From contig NZ_KK211189.1 in the NCBI RefSeq assembly GCF_000620845.1, positions 1,193,662 to 1,257,661 of the forward strand: DNA of 64,000 nt, written 5' to 3'. Position numbers and translations under genes: made by a program. The notes below the pieces were generated by a model. It did no database searches, was not told the DNA's origin, and was given only the letters and a program-made list of their open reading frames with translations. Source of the stretch: Exiguobacterium marinum DSM 16307 (GTDB taxonomy: Bacteria; Bacillota; Bacilli; Exiguobacteriales; Exiguobacteriaceae). Positions 31,416-43,417 of the stretch are shown here, piece after piece. Position 1 is the stretch's first letter; every line of letters begins with the position of its first letter.

Positions 31416-32423
31416 ATGGCAGTAAAAGTTGGTATTAACGGATTTGGACGTATCGGTCGTTTGGCATTCCGCGAGATCATCAAAAACGAAGGAATCGAAG
31501 TTGTTGCAATCAACGACTTGACAGACACGAAGATGCTTGCACACCTTCTCAAATATGACACGACTCAAGGTCGTTTCGATGGAGAAGTTGAAGTACACGA
31601 CGATCACTTCCTCGTAAACGGAGAGAAAGTTATCACGCTCGCTAACCGTAACCCTGAAGAACTTCCATGGGGAGACCTCGGTGTAGACATCGTTCTCGAA
31701 TGTACTGGATTCTTCACTTCAAAAGAAAAAGCTGAGCTTCACTTGAAAGCTGGCGCGAAGAAAGTTGTTATCTCGGCTCCTGCTACAGGTGACATGAAAA
31801 CTGTTGTTTACAACACAAACCACGAAATTCTTGATGGTTCTGAAACAGTCATCTCAGGTGCTTCTTGTACAACAAACTGCTTGGCACCAATGGCTAAAGT
31901 TCTTCAAGATCAGTTCGGAATCGTTGAAGGTCTCATGACGACGATTCACGCTTACACTGGTGACCAAAACACGCTTGACGCTCCACACCCTAAAGGTGAC
32001 TTCCGTCGTGCACGTGCAGCTGCAGCGAACATCGTTCCTAACACAACAGGTGCTGCTAAAGCAATCGGTCTTGTAATTCCTGAACTTCAAGGAAAACTTG
32101 ACGGTGCTGCACAACGTGTACCAGTTGCTACAGGTTCACTCACTGAACTCGTAACTGTACTCGACAAGCAAGTATCTGTTGACGAAGTAAACGCAGCAAT
32201 GAAAGCAGCAGCGAACGAGTCATTCGGTTACACTGAAGACCAAATCGTTTCTTCTGACGTCGTTGGTATCGCATACGGTTCACTCTTCGATGCGACTCAA
32301 ACTAAAGTGATGACAGTTGGCGACAAGCAACTCGTTAAGACGGTTTCTTGGTACGACAACGAAATGTCTTACACTGCACAATTGGTTCGCACAGTTAAGC
32401 ACTTCGCTAACATCGCGAAGTAA
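31416..32423 (+). CDS. gapA: Glyceraldehyde-3-phosphate dehydrogenase, glycolytic
   Basis: This NAD-dependent enzyme turns glyceraldehyde-3-phosphate into 1,3-bisphosphoglycerate. The 335-residue protein has the N-terminal Rossmann motif INGFGRIGR, catalytic Cys in [13 protein letters not shown], and WYDNEMSY near the C-terminus. The position after cggR marks the glycolytic GapA and not the gluconeogenic GapB. Codon use is strongly biased, as for highly expressed genes. The ribosome site is AAGGAGG. Confidence 0.98.
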   Translation: MAVKVGINGFGRIGRLAFREIIKNEGIEVVAINDLTDTKMLAHLLKYDTTQGRFDGEVEVHDDHFLVNGEKVITLANRNPEELPWGDLGVDIVLECTGFFTSKEKAELHLKAGAKKVVISAPATGDMKTVVYNTNHEILDGSETVISGASCTTNCLAPMAKVLQDQFGIVEGLMTTIHAYTGDQNTLDAPHPKGDFRRARAAAANIVPNTTGAAKAIGLVIPELQGKLDGAAQRVPVATGSLTELVTVLDKQVSVDEVNAAMKAAANESFGYTEDQIVSSDVVGIAYGSLFDATQTKVMTVGDKQLVKTVSWYDNEMSYTAQLVRTVKHFANIAK

Positions 32424-32445
32424 GTTCGTGAACTAAATAGAATCA

Positions 32446-32482
32446 AATAGGAGCGGAAACAAGAGATTGTTCTCCGCTCTAT
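32446..32482 (+). other. Intercistronic stem-loop between gapA and pgk
   Basis: AGGAGCGGA pairs with TCCGCTCT around a 15-nt loop; only a weak T-tract follows. It may attenuate read-through or protect gapA mRNA ends. Confidence 0.5.
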
Positions 32483-32520
32483 TTATGAAATAACACGCAC
32501 GACATATGGAGGCGAAAGTT

Positions 32521-33705
32521 ATGAACAAACAGTCTATTCGTGACATCGATGTAAAAGGGAAACGCGTCTTTTGCCGCGTTGACTTCAACGTTCCACTCAA
32601 AGATGGCGTCATCCAAGATGAAACTCGGATCCAAGCCGCACTTCCAACGATCAAGCACTTGCTTGACGGTGGTGCGAAACTTGTCCTTGCGAGCCACCTC
32701 GGCCGTCCAAAAGGCGAGAAGAACCCTGAGTTCTCACTTGCTCCGGTAGCAAAGCGTCTCGCTGAGCTCCTCGGAAAAGATGTACCGCTCGTCGAAGAAG
32801 CATACGGCCCTGTTGCAGAAGAAGCGGTCGCTAAACTCTCTGAAGGCGATGTCGTCGTTTTAGAGAATGTTCGTTTCTACCCAGGAGAAACGAAAAACGA
32901 TCCTGAGCTTGCAAAAGGATTTGCAGCACTTGCTGACGTATACGTCAACGACGCATTCGGCGCGGCTCACCGTGCGCACGCTTCAACTGAAGGGGTTGCA
33001 CACCACGTGGATACAGCCGTTTCGGGTCTCTTGATGGAAAAAGAACTTGAAGTTCTCGGTAAAGCTCTTTCTAACCCGGATCGTCCGTTCACGGCGATTA
33101 TCGGCGGATCGAAAGTAGCTGACAAGATTGGGGTCATCGACCACCTTCTTGACATCGTTGACACACTCATCATCGGTGGTGGACTCTCGTACACGTTCTC
33201 GAAAGCACTCGGGCACGAAGTTGGGAATTCACTCCTTGAAGAGGATAAGCTTGACCTCGCTCGTCAATTCATGAAGAAAGCAGAAGACAAAGGCGTGAAA
33301 TTCTTGATGCCTGTCGACTGCGTCATCGCGAAAGAATTCGGCGAAGAAACGTATGTCGGCCCAGTCGATATCGACTCGATCCCAGCGGATCACATGGGTC
33401 TCGATATCGGACCGAAGACAGTCGAACTTTACGCGGACGCGATTCGCGAATCGAAACTTGTCGTATGGAACGGACCGATGGGCGTATTCGAACTCGATAA
33501 ATACGCAAACGGAACGAAAGGTGTCGCTCAAGCACTTGCGGACAGCGATGCATACTCAATCATCGGTGGTGGCGACTCAGCCGCTGCGGCAGCCAAGTTT
33601 GGTCTTGCTGACAAGATGAGTCACATCTCAACTGGTGGCGGCGCGTCACTCGAATTCATGGAAGGCAAAAAACTTCCAGGTGTCGAGGCGTTGAACGACA
33701 AGTAA
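32521..33705 (+). CDS. pgk: Phosphoglycerate kinase
   Basis: Pgk makes ATP from 1,3-bisphosphoglycerate. The 394-residue length is standard; motifs are [11 protein letters not shown] near the N-terminus, [10 protein letters not shown], and the nucleotide-binding GGGDSAAA near the C-terminus. ATG 32521 is used because the upstream in-frame ATG (32506) overlaps the GGAGG ribosome site. Confidence 0.98.
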   Translation: MNKQSIRDIDVKGKRVFCRVDFNVPLKDGVIQDETRIQAALPTIKHLLDGGAKLVLASHLGRPKGEKNPEFSLAPVAKRLAELLGKDVPLVEEAYGPVAEEAVAKLSEGDVVVLENVRFYPGETKNDPELAKGFAALADVYVNDAFGAAHRAHASTEGVAHHVDTAVSGLLMEKELEVLGKALSNPDRPFTAIIGGSKVADKIGVIDHLLDIVDTLIIGGGLSYTFSKALGHEVGNSLLEEDKLDLARQFMKKAEDKGVKFLMPVDCVIAKEFGEETYVGPVDIDSIPADHMGLDIGPKTVELYADAIRESKLVVWNGPMGVFELDKYANGTKGVAQALADSDAYSIIGGGDSAAAAAKFGLADKMSHISTGGGASLEFMEGKKLPGVEALNDK

Positions 33706-33723
33706 TTTAGAGGAGGGTTATCG

Positions 33724-34476
33724 ATGCGTAAACCGATTATTGCAGGTAACTGGAAAATGAACAAAACACTCTCGGAAGCTGTCGCTTTCGTAGAGGAAGT
33801 AAAAAACAACATCCCATCTACTGACAAAGTAGATGCAGCGATTGGTGCTCCGGCACTTTTCCTCGCACCGATGGTAGAAGCAGCTAAAGGGTCAAACTTA
33901 ATGCTCGGTGCACAAAACATGTACGACAAAGATAGCGGTGCCTACACTGGCGAAATCAGCCCAGTGATGGTCGCTGACCTTGGTGTGACGTACGTCATCC
34001 TCGGTCACTCAGAACGTCGCGAGTACTTCGGCGAATCAGATGCGTTCATCAACAGCAAAACGAAAAAAGCGTTTGAACACGGTCTTACGCCAATCGTTTG
34101 TGTCGGTGAAACACTCGAGGAGCGCGAAGGCGACAAGTTCGAAGAAGTCATCAAAACACAAGTCGAAGGCGGTCTAGCTGACCTCTCTGCTGACCAAGTC
34201 AAACAACTCGTCATTGCGTACGAGCCAGTTTGGGCAATCGGTACAGGTAAATCAGCGGACGAAGCTGACGCACAAAGCTCTTGTAAGTATGTTCGTGACG
34301 TTGTGAAAGGTCTTTACGGCGAAGACGTAGCGGCTGCAGTACGCATCCAATACGGTGGATCTGTCAAACCTGAGAACATCAAAGAGTACATGGCACAAGA
34401 AGACATCGACGGCGCACTCGTCGGCGGTGCTTCACTTGAAGCCGCTTCGTTCCTCAAATTGTTGGAGGCGATTTAA
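33724..34476 (+). CDS. tpiA: Triosephosphate isomerase
   Basis: This 250-residue TIM-barrel enzyme interconverts DHAP and G3P. Active-site motifs are NWKMNK (Lys), GHSERR (His), [14 protein letters not shown] (Glu with the mobile loop), and YGGSVKPEN for phosphate binding. It lies in the gapA-eno operon with AGGAGGG upstream, and gpmI follows directly after its stop. Confidence 0.98.
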   Translation: MRKPIIAGNWKMNKTLSEAVAFVEEVKNNIPSTDKVDAAIGAPALFLAPMVEAAKGSNLMLGAQNMYDKDSGAYTGEISPVMVADLGVTYVILGHSERREYFGESDAFINSKTKKAFEHGLTPIVCVGETLEEREGDKFEEVIKTQVEGGLADLSADQVKQLVIAYEPVWAIGTGKSADEADAQSSCKYVRDVVKGLYGEDVAAAVRIQYGGSVKPENIKEYMAQEDIDGALVGGASLEAASFLKLLEAI

Positions 34477-36015
34477 ATGGCTAGACCAGTCGCACTCATC
34501 ATCTTAGATGGTTTCGGGATGCGTGACGAATCGTTCGGTAACGCGGTCATGGCCGCGGACAAACCGAACTTCGACCGCTACTGGGAGCAGTATCCACATA
34601 CGCTCTTAAACGCAAAAGGCGAGTACGTCGGTCTTCCAGAAGGACAGATGGGGAACTCGGAAGTCGGTCACTTGAACATCGGTGCCGGCCGGGTCGTCTA
34701 TCAGTCACTCTCACGCGTCAACAACGCAATCAAAGACCGTTCGTTATTCGATCGTCAAGCGATGAACCATTTGGCAGGACATGTGAAGAAACATGACTCG
34801 AGCCTCCACATCATGGGCCTCGTGTCAGATGGCGGGATTCACTCGCACATCAACCACATGTTTGCCATCGTTGAGTTCGCAAAACTACACGGCATCGAAA
34901 AAGTGTACATTCACGCGTTCACGGACGGCCGTGACTGTGATCCGAAGTCAGGAGCTGGTTTCCTCAAGGAAACAGAAGAGAAGCTTGCTGAACTCGGTGT
35001 CGGTCAAGTCGCTAGCGTGTCTGGTCGCTACTATGCCATGGACCGCGACAACCGTTGGGAGCGCGTCGAGAAAGTATACGACGTTCTTGTAAACGGCAAA
35101 GGCGAAGTCGGCACGGACCCAGTCGAGGTTCTCAAGAAGTCTTACGAGAACGATTTGACGGATGAGTTCGTCTTACCGACCGTCATCGAAAAAGATGGCA
35201 AGCCGGTCGCGACAATCCAAGACAACGATGCCATCATGTTCTTCAACTTCCGTCCGGACCGGGCGATTCAGTTGTCGAAAGTGTTCAAAGAGAAAGCCGG
35301 ATTCGAAGGCTTCAAACTCTCTGAAAATCATCCTGAGAACCTTCTCCTCGTTTCGATGACGAAGTACTCGGATGTGATTGACACAGATATCGTCTTCCCA
35401 CCAGAAGATTTGAAGAACACACTCGGGGAAACACTCTCTGCGCAAGGATACAAGCAACTCCGCGCCGCAGAAACAGAGAAGTACCCACACGTCACGTTCT
35501 TCTTGAACGGACAACAAGAGAAGCCGTTCGAAGGTGAGGATCGTCTCCTCGTACCTTCACCGAAAGTCGCGACGTACGATCTTCAACCAGAAATGAGCGC
35601 ATATGAACTCACAGACGGTTTGCTCGAACGTATCGAGTCGGATGAGTATGATGCATACATCATCAACTTCGCGAACCCGGATATGGTCGGACACTCAGGT
35701 AAGCTTGAGCCGACGAAGAAAGCGATCGAAGTGGTCGACGAATGCCTCGGTAAAGTAGTGGACGCATTACTTGCTAAAGGTGGCGCGGCCATCATCACAG
35801 CGGACCACGGGAACGCGGACATCGTCACGAACCCAGATGGTTCACCGATGACGGCGCACACGACGGAACCTGTTCCATGTATCGTCACAAAAGAGGGAGT
35901 CGAACTGAAACCAGTTCTCGAAGGCGCACTTTGCGACCTCGCCCCAACGCTTCTCGACCTTCTCGGTGGAGAGCAGCCAGCTGAAATGACTGGTTCATCA
36001 ATCGTTACAAAATAA
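34477..36015 (+). CDS. gpmI: 2,3-bisphosphoglycerate-independent phosphoglycerate mutase
   Basis: This Mn-dependent, alkaline-phosphatase-superfamily mutase converts 3-PG to 2-PG. The 512 residues contain [10 protein letters not shown] and the catalytic Ser in [16 protein letters not shown]. The metal site near the C-terminus is [10 protein letters not shown] with [10 protein letters not shown]. It begins immediately after the tpiA stop, so translation is coupled. Confidence 0.98.
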   Translation: MARPVALIILDGFGMRDESFGNAVMAADKPNFDRYWEQYPHTLLNAKGEYVGLPEGQMGNSEVGHLNIGAGRVVYQSLSRVNNAIKDRSLFDRQAMNHLAGHVKKHDSSLHIMGLVSDGGIHSHINHMFAIVEFAKLHGIEKVYIHAFTDGRDCDPKSGAGFLKETEEKLAELGVGQVASVSGRYYAMDRDNRWERVEKVYDVLVNGKGEVGTDPVEVLKKSYENDLTDEFVLPTVIEKDGKPVATIQDNDAIMFFNFRPDRAIQLSKVFKEKAGFEGFKLSENHPENLLLVSMTKYSDVIDTDIVFPPEDLKNTLGETLSAQGYKQLRAAETEKYPHVTFFLNGQQEKPFEGEDRLLVPSPKVATYDLQPEMSAYELTDGLLERIESDEYDAYIINFANPDMVGHSGKLEPTKKAIEVVDECLGKVVDALLAKGGAAIITADHGNADIVTNPDGSPMTAHTTEPVPCIVTKEGVELKPVLEGALCDLAPTLLDLLGGEQPAEMTGSSIVTK

Positions 36016-37344
<1,329 letters not shown>

Positions 37345-37354
37345 TTGATTGTTT

Positions 37355-37387
37355 TCAGGCTCGCTTCGTGCGGGCCTGTTTTTTTGT
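37355..37387 (+). terminator. Terminator of the glycolytic operon
   Basis: CAGGCTCGC TTCGT GCGGGCCTG followed by TTTTTTT. Confidence 0.9.
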
Positions 37388-37455
37388 GGTTTCTATACTT
37401 TAACTTGCGAAATCTACGTTATAGAATTTAGAATCCGAAATTGTATAATGATAAT

Positions 37456-37497
37456 TAAAAAACACACTAATAGACAGAGAACCTGTCAATAGTGTGC
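37456..37497 (-). terminator. Terminator of the small Cys-rich protein gene
   Basis: CACACTA...GACAG and CTGTC...TAGTGTG form a two-part stem; on the minus strand it is followed by TTTTTTAATT. Confidence 0.75.
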
Positions 37498-37515
37498 CAT
37501 GTAATATTGAGTGTA

Positions 37516-37722
37516 TTAAGATTTACTACATTCACGACTGCAATAGTAACAGCCATCAAAATTTGTTTTTCCAGTCAACCTTTTAGCTTTTAAGATAGCT
37601 TCTTTACAATCTGAGGCTGAGCCTATCTCTTCTAAGTTAAATGGTTTGAAAGAACAGTTAAATGTGTGTACTTCGTGTTTTCCGTTTTGATCAACATTTT
37701 TATTGTATCCATACAAAGGCAT
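37516..37722 (-). CDS. Small cysteine-rich protein, unknown
   Basis: The 68-residue protein starts MPLYGYNKNVDQNG at an ATG 7 nt after AAGGAGGTG. Four cysteines include a C-terminal CYYCSRECSKS cluster, suggesting metal binding. DNA here is distinctly A/T-rich relative to eno and galU on either side, so it may be an acquired single-gene insertion. It has its own terminator. No family was recognised. Confidence 0.6.
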   Translation of the reverse strand: MPLYGYNKNVDQNGKHEVHTFNCSFKPFNLEEIGSASDCKEAILKAKRLTGKTNFDGCYYCSRECSKS

Positions 37723-37877
37723 AAAAGTCACCTCCTTCCAATATTTATAATATCATTAGGAGTAAAAAATACTATTTATATTTCTTTAATTGCCTCAACA
37801 TAACTAGTTTAGGGTTGTGTAAGTTTGCACAAAATTTGGGTATACTCTCTACATAACGAGTAAAGGAGCCACTGCTT

Positions 37878-38759
37878 ATGACACGAGTACGAAAAGCCAT
37901 CATCCCAGCCGCCGGTCTCGGCACCCGCTTCCTTCCTGCCACGAAAGCCATGCCAAAAGAAATGTTGCCGATTGTCAACAAGCCGACGATCCAGTTCATC
38001 GTCGAGGAGGCCGTCGCCTCAGGGATTGAGGACATCATCATCGTCACAGGTAAGAATAAACGGGCGATTGAAGACCACTTCGACCGTGCGCTCGAATTGG
38101 AGCAGAACCTCGAATCGAAAGGGAAGACCCGCTTGCTCGAATCGGTCCGTCACTCCTCGAACTTGGCGAACATTCACTACATACGCCAACAGGAGCCAAA
38201 AGGTCTCGGTCACGCGATTTGGTGCGCCCGAAAGTTTATCGGGGATGAGCCGTTCGCTGTCTTACTCGGAGACGATATCATCGAATCCGACGTACCGGCT
38301 ACGAAGCAATTGATTGATCAATATGAGGAGCATGAACGTTCCATCATCGGGGTACAGCGTGTCCCGTATGAAATGACGAACCGATATGGTATAATTGACC
38401 CGCTTGCCGTCGAAGGGAAGCTCATCCCGGTGAGGACGTTCGTCGAGAAGCCGCCCGTCGATGAGGCCCCGTCTAACTTCGCCATCCTCGGTCGATACAT
38501 CTTGAAACCGGACGTCTTCGAGGCGCTATCGGGGCAAGAAGCAGGTGCCGGAGGCGAGATACAATTGACGGATGCGATTGCACGCTTGAATGAGGCAGAA
38601 ACGGTCTTCGCTTATGAATTTGATGGTCGACGCTATGATGTCGGAGAGCCAATCGGGTTCGTCGAAACGACGATTTGCCATGCACTCAGCGATCCTGATT
38701 TAAAAGATGACGTCCACGCCTTATTGAAACGGCTCGTGGACGAACTTGATCAACAGTAA
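37878..38759 (+). CDS. galU: UTP-glucose-1-phosphate uridylyltransferase
   Basis: GalU makes UDP-glucose for glycolipids, teichoic acids and polysaccharide. The 293-residue protein begins with the nucleotidyltransferase signature [20 protein letters not shown] and has [10 protein letters not shown]-like [13 protein letters not shown] and VLLGDDI. It is followed by two glycosyltransferase genes in close linkage, suggesting a supply-and-use cassette for a surface glycan. A TATACT -10 lies at 37841-37846. Confidence 0.95.
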   Translation: MTRVRKAIIPAAGLGTRFLPATKAMPKEMLPIVNKPTIQFIVEEAVASGIEDIIIVTGKNKRAIEDHFDRALELEQNLESKGKTRLLESVRHSSNLANIHYIRQQEPKGLGHAIWCARKFIGDEPFAVLLGDDIIESDVPATKQLIDQYEEHERSIIGVQRVPYEMTNRYGIIDPLAVEGKLIPVRTFVEKPPVDEAPSNFAILGRYILKPDVFEALSGQEAGAGGEIQLTDAIARLNEAETVFAYEFDGRRYDVGEPIGFVETTICHALSDPDLKDDVHALLKRLVDELDQQ

Positions 38760-38771
38760 GGTGTGTTATTT

Positions 38772-39989
38772 TTGAAAACAATGCTCATGGTGTGCCAAAA
38801 CTATTATCCGGAAATCGGCAGTGCCGGTAACCGGATGCAAAACATTACGCATTTGATGAAACAGCGCGGGTATGAAGTCGAGGTCGTTACCGCCTCCCCT
38901 TCGTACCCGAGCTTTGATATGTATCAGGACGACCGTTTCTGGAACGACCGCGAGCTGAACGACCAGCCGTTCATCAAACGACTCGTCACGAAGAAACGGA
39001 AACATACGTCCAATATGGTCAGCCGTCTCTTTTTATTCCTCGAACAGATGGTAAAAGGGATTGGAGCCGTTCGCCAGTTAAAGTTGAAGCCTGACGTCGT
39101 GTTTGCGACGACCCCTTCTTTTTTTATGGCGTTTGTCGGAGTATATGCGAAGCGAAAGTATCGCGTCCCACTTATTCTAGACGTTCGCGACCTTTGGCCG
39201 GAATCGGTAAAAGGGGTCGGGGTATTCAAACATGACTGGGTGCTCGCGCCAGCGTTTTGGCTCGAGAAGCGATTGTATCGTTCCGCAGATGAAGTGATCA
39301 TCAACTCGGAAGGATTCCGCAGCTATCTTCGTCAGCGCGGTGTCCCGAATGAGATAATCCACTATATGCCGAACTCGATTCGGGAAGCGGAGCGCACGCT
39401 CGAGCGGACGATTCCACCGGACGACCGGATGGAGATTTTATACGCCGGAAATATGGGTCTTGCCCAGGACGTGTCTCTGTTGCTCGAACTCGCCGAACGG
39501 TTCCGGGACGAGCCACGGGTTCATTTCAAATTGATTGGCTACGGATATCGGAAAGAAGAGTTGAAGCAGACGATTAAAGATCGCGGCTTCCGAAACTTCT
39601 TGTTCCTCGAGGCGATGCCAAGGACGGAGGCGTTCCAGGCGATTAAAAATGCAGATGTCGCGTTCGTCAGCCTGATCGAGCAAGAAGTATTCGATACGGT
39701 CATCCCTGGGAAACTGATCGACTATATGGCGGTCGGCAAACCGATTGTCGCAGCAGTGTCAGGCCATGCGGCGAATGTCATTGAAGCGGCGGAAGTCGGC
39801 TACGTGTCACGGAAGCGTGACATCGATGAGATCGAACGGATTCTACGGAAGCTCCTCGACCGACCAGACCTTCGAGAGGTACTCGGGGCAAACGGGATTC
39901 GTTACGTCAAAGAGAATTTATGTTGGGAAGAGAATATCGACGTGCTAGATCAAGTCGTACAACAGTTAGTGATGGAGGAAAGACAATGA
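38772..39989 (+). CDS. GT4-type glycosyltransferase
   Basis: The 405-residue protein shows the GT-B fold: an N-terminal domain (MVCQNYYPEIGSAGNRMQN) and a C-terminal nucleotide-sugar site (YAGNMGLAQDVSLLLE ... IPGKLIDYMAVGKPIVA). It resembles WbuB-like transferases that act on N-acetylhexosamine sugars. A TTG at 38772, 8 nt after AAGGTG, is the probable start. The next gene overlaps its stop (ATGA). Acceptor unknown. Confidence 0.85.
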   Translation: MKTMLMVCQNYYPEIGSAGNRMQNITHLMKQRGYEVEVVTASPSYPSFDMYQDDRFWNDRELNDQPFIKRLVTKKRKHTSNMVSRLFLFLEQMVKGIGAVRQLKLKPDVVFATTPSFFMAFVGVYAKRKYRVPLILDVRDLWPESVKGVGVFKHDWVLAPAFWLEKRLYRSADEVIINSEGFRSYLRQRGVPNEIIHYMPNSIREAERTLERTIPPDDRMEILYAGNMGLAQDVSLLLELAERFRDEPRVHFKLIGYGYRKEELKQTIKDRGFRNFLFLEAMPRTEAFQAIKNADVAFVSLIEQEVFDTVIPGKLIDYMAVGKPIVAAVSGHAANVIEAAEVGYVSRKRDIDEIERILRKLLDRPDLREVLGANGIRYVKENLCWEENIDVLDQVVQQLVMEERQ

Positions 39990-41326
39990 AGTCAGTATGT
40001 ATGTTTGTATGGAACCATTTTACGAATGATGCGCGCGTCCTTCGTGAGTGCTCAGCACTTGCCGAGGCAGGTTATGAAGTCGATTTGATTGCGCTTCAAG
40101 ATCCTAAAAATAAAGAGCTTCCAAAAGAAGAGATGCGTCCGGAAGGCTTCCGTGTTATCCGCGTGAAGCGACAACCCTCGATTCTCGTCAATGCGCTCAA
40201 ATTCGCGAAGAAGACATACCAATGGGTGAGCGAGAAGCAGACCCGCCAGATTGGTGCTGGGCTCGTCGGTGCCGGGTTGGTCTTACTCGCGCCGTTCACG
40301 ATGCTCGCGCTCGGTGCAGCCGTCGGAACGGTCTTGTTACCACAAGTACGTAAGCAAATCGTCAACGCGAGTGCGATGCTCGAGATGGTGTTCGCTTCGA
40401 CGAAAAAATCGTATGACTTTTACCATGCTAATGATTTGAACACACTCCCGCAGGCACTCCTCGCTGGAAAAGTGTTCAACAAAGGCAGAATCGTCTATGA
40501 TTCGCACGAAGTACAGACGGACCGTACCGGCTACGGCTACATTCAAAGTAACCTCGAAGGATGGCTCTTGCCGTTCGTCGATACGATGATGGTCGAGAAC
40601 CATACACGTGCGGCACATAACGAAGAGTTGTACGGGTTCTATCCGTATGTGCTCCACAACTATCCGTTTTATCGTCCGCTCGACTTCTCGCTTCGTAAGG
40701 ATTTGCATGCACTCCTCGATTTGCCGAAAGACGAGAAGATCCTCTTATACCAAGGTGGGGTTCAAGCCGGACGCGGCCTCGAACAGCTCGTGCTCGCGGC
40801 GAAAGACTTCAAAGAAGGTACGCTCGTCATGATCGGGGACGGGAAGCTCAAACCGACGATTCAACAGTTGATTGAGACGGAAGGGGTCGGCGACCGCGTC
40901 AAGATGATTGACAAAGTACCGGTCGAAGCGTTACCTTACTATACGATGAACGCCTACTTAGGCTTCCAAGTATTGAACAACGTCTGCTTCAACCATTACT
41001 CGGCCTCATCTAATAAATTGTTTGAGTATTTGATGGCTGAAGTACCGGTCGTCTCATGTGACTTCCCTGAAATCGAACGGGTCGTTGCGGGAAATGACGT
41101 CGGGGTGCTCGTCGATTCGCATGATCCACAATCGATTGCGGACGGCGTCAACCGATTGATTGAAGATCAAGCACTCTACGCGCGTGTCAAAGAGAACACG
41201 AAGACCGCGCGTGAGAAATATAACTGGGATTTGGAAAAAGAGGCACTCTTGAACGTCTACGCAAATGCAGCGGAGCGCAAGTTGCCGATTATGAAAGACG
41301 GTGCGCCAAAGCCAGTACAATCTTAA
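39986..41326 (+). CDS. GT4-type glycosyltransferase with internal membrane segment
   Basis: The 446-residue protein has a GT-B C-terminal domain (LYQGGVQAGRGLEQLVLAA; SSNKLFEYLMAEVPVV) and the N-terminal WNHFTNDARVLREC motif. Unusually, residues 89-119 form a strongly hydrophobic segment (two short runs rich in Gly, Ala and Leu) inside the N-terminal domain, which would dock it to the membrane. It overlaps the previous glycosyltransferase gene by 4 nt and closes the galU cluster. Confidence 0.83.
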   Translation: MKSVCMFVWNHFTNDARVLRECSALAEAGYEVDLIALQDPKNKELPKEEMRPEGFRVIRVKRQPSILVNALKFAKKTYQWVSEKQTRQIGAGLVGAGLVLLAPFTMLALGAAVGTVLLPQVRKQIVNASAMLEMVFASTKKSYDFYHANDLNTLPQALLAGKVFNKGRIVYDSHEVQTDRTGYGYIQSNLEGWLLPFVDTMMVENHTRAAHNEELYGFYPYVLHNYPFYRPLDFSLRKDLHALLDLPKDEKILLYQGGVQAGRGLEQLVLAAKDFKEGTLVMIGDGKLKPTIQQLIETEGVGDRVKMIDKVPVEALPYYTMNAYLGFQVLNNVCFNHYSASSNKLFEYLMAEVPVVSCDFPEIERVVAGNDVGVLVDSHDPQSIADGVNRLIEDQALYARVKENTKTAREKYNWDLEKEALLNVYANAAERKLPIMKDGAPKPVQS

Positions 41327-41356
41327 GACTGCGGCTTTTGCCGCGGTCTTTTTTAT
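41323..41356 (+). terminator. Terminator of the galU-glycosyltransferase cluster
   Basis: AAGACTGCGGC TTTT GCCGCGGTCTT followed by TTTTT. Confidence 0.9.
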
Positions 41357-41373
41357 GTGGAAGGAGGACATGT

Positions 41374-42261
41374 ATGAAACGTCAACAGCAACATCTATTG
41401 CGCCAACAAGTATGGCGCAAGCTACAAACCATCTCGGTGAAGGACATCGCCTGGATCATCGCGGGCTCATTCATTCTCTCGTTCGGGGTCAACTACTTCA
41501 CCGTACCGAACGATTTCTCGGAAGGTGGCCTGCTCGGGGTCACGATCATCTTGTACTACGTGTTCGGCTGGGACCTCGGGCTCACGTCGATCATCGGGAA
41601 CGGGATTCTCTTTATCATCGGCTATAAGCTGCTTGACCGCCGGACAATGGTCTATTCGGTCATCGCGGTCGTCGCGACGTCGTTCTTTCTCAGTCTGACG
41701 CATAACTGGGGCAGCCCGGCTGAGGACAAACTGCTCGCGGCCGTCTATGCCGGGATCATGATCGGGGTCGGGATCGGCATGGTGCTCCGTGTCGGCGGTA
41801 CGACCGGCGGGGGTGTCATCATCGCCCGTCTCATGGAGCGCTATCTCCATTTGAGCGTCGCCGTCTCGATGTTCATCATCGACGCGATCGTCGTCGCGAC
41901 ATCCGGCTTCTTCTTAGGGGAGCAGGTCGTCCTGTATACGCTCATCGCCATCATCATCGGCTCATGGGTCATCGACCTCGTCGCGGAAGGACTCAACATC
42001 CGCAAGGCCGTCACGATCATCAGTGACAAACATGAAGAGCTCGCCGTCGTCTTGACGGAAACGCTTGGCCGCTCGGCAACGATTATCCATGGACATGGCT
42101 ACTATACGAAGCAAGATAAGAACATGTTGTATATGATCGTCGACAAACGTCAGATCGCGCCGCTCAAAAAAATCGTCCAAGTGACGGACGACCGGGCCTT
42201 CGTCGTCATCCACCAAGTGAAGGAAGTCATCGGGGAAGGATTCAGTTACCCGTCCCGATAA
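41374..42261 (+). CDS. YitT family membrane protein
   Basis: The 295-residue protein has about five membrane segments (DUF161) between residues 25 and 195, with the family motif VPNDFSEGGLLGVT and GGTTGGGVIIARLM. A C-terminal cytoplasmic DUF2179 domain follows (TIIHGHGYYTKQDKNMLYMIV). ATG 41374 follows AAGGAGGA; an upstream start (41338) lies in the terminator. Function in Bacillales is not established. Confidence 0.88.
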   Translation: MKRQQQHLLRQQVWRKLQTISVKDIAWIIAGSFILSFGVNYFTVPNDFSEGGLLGVTIILYYVFGWDLGLTSIIGNGILFIIGYKLLDRRTMVYSVIAVVATSFFLSLTHNWGSPAEDKLLAAVYAGIMIGVGIGMVLRVGGTTGGGVIIARLMERYLHLSVAVSMFIIDAIVVATSGFFLGEQVVLYTLIAIIIGSWVIDLVAEGLNIRKAVTIISDKHEELAVVLTETLGRSATIIHGHGYYTKQDKNMLYMIVDKRQIAPLKKIVQVTDDRAFVVIHQVKEVIGEGFSYPSR

Positions 42262-42334
42262 TTTGAATGCTGGTGTTTTATTGATAACTTCTATATAATA
42301 AAAGGCGTGTAAATAGAAGGAGGAACTGACTACT

Positions 42335-42559
42335 ATGCAAACGATCGCTACAATCAGCCTACTTGTCGTGGCTGTCTTATTGATTGTCGTCGTACTGCTC
42401 ATGTCAGGTCGGTCGCAAGGTCTTGGAGCGATTGCAGGTGGCGCGGAGCAGTTGTTCGGACGCCAGAAAGCACGCGGCTTCGATGCTGTTTTGAACCGAA
42501 CTGCAGCTGTACTAGGCACTTTGTTTTTCATTTTAGGATTACTAGTCGCATCATTATGA
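42335..42559 (+). CDS. secG: Preprotein translocase subunit SecG
   Basis: The 74-residue protein has two membrane segments linked by SGRSQGLGAIAGGAEQLFGRQKARG, the typical SecG hairpin. It is an accessory of the SecYEG channel. It starts the conserved secG-est-rnr-smpB-ssrA run. AGGAGGA precedes the ATG, and a TATAAT is at 42294-42299. Confidence 0.93.
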   Translation: MQTIATISLLVVAVLLIVVVLLMSGRSQGLGAIAGGAEQLFGRQKARGFDAVLNRTAAVLGTLFFILGLLVASL

Positions 42560-42661
42560 TGATAAGGCTGATCGTTCTCGATTTTCACGTGAGGCGGTCA
42601 GCCTTTGTTTTTTCGATTTATTTTTGGGGAATAATGTAGATACGAGGAGATGACGTACGAA

Positions 42662-43402
42662 ATGAAAGTAACAGCACCAAAACCGTTCTTCTTCGAGGGC
42701 GGAAAACGTGCCGTGTTGATGTTACATGGCTTCACTGGATCGAGCGCGGATGTCCGCATGCTCGGTCGCTTCCTTCAAAAAGAAGGATACACATGTATGG
42801 GACCGATCTATCGTGGTCATGCCGTCCCACCGGAAGAATTACTCCAATATGGACCGAAAGACTGGTGGGAAGACGTCTTGAACGCTTACCAGACACTCGT
42901 CGACAAAGGCCATGAGGAAATCGTCGTCTGCGGACTCTCGCTAGGTGGCGTGATGTCGCTTCGTCTCGCCGAGGAGAAAGACGTCAAGGCGGTCATCCCG
43001 ATGTGCGCGCCGACGGGAATCGATGCCGAGGACCGCTTGTATAAAGGAGTCCAGGCATATGCCCGAGAATATAAGGGTAGAGAAGAAAAGTCGCCGGAAC
43101 AGATCGAGCAGGAGATGGCAGAGTTCAAACCGATGCCGACGCTAAAAGACCTCCGTGCCTTCGTCCGCGACACGGCGTCGAAGCTCGAGGACATCTTCGT
43201 CCCGACACTCGTCGTCCAAGGCGCCAAAGACAACATGATTGACCCGGAATCGGCGAATCAGATTTACGAGGCGGTCAACACGTTCCAAAAAGAGTTGCTC
43301 ATCTATGAGGACTCGGGACATGTGATCACGCTCGACAAAGAAAAAGAGAAACTGCACCAGGACGTGCTCGATTTTCTCGAAACGTTAGACTGGTCAGTCT
43401 AA
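42662..43402 (+). CDS. est: Carboxylesterase (Est30/YvaK family)
   Basis: This 246-residue alpha/beta hydrolase has the oxyanion motif LMLHGFTGSSADVRMLGRFL, nucleophile Ser in CGLSLGG, an Asp near DNMIDP and His in SGHVITLDKE. It closely follows the pattern of Geobacillus Est30. The ATG at 42662 was preferred over 42650, which abuts the GAGGAG site. The same neighbour order (secG, est, rnr) occurs in Bacillus. Confidence 0.93.
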   Translation: MKVTAPKPFFFEGGKRAVLMLHGFTGSSADVRMLGRFLQKEGYTCMGPIYRGHAVPPEELLQYGPKDWWEDVLNAYQTLVDKGHEEIVVCGLSLGGVMSLRLAEEKDVKAVIPMCAPTGIDAEDRLYKGVQAYAREYKGREEKSPEQIEQEMAEFKPMPTLKDLRAFVRDTASKLEDIFVPTLVVQGAKDNMIDPESANQIYEAVNTFQKELLIYEDSGHVITLDKEKEKLHQDVLDFLETLDWSV

Positions 43403-43417
43403 GAAGGAGGTGTCACG

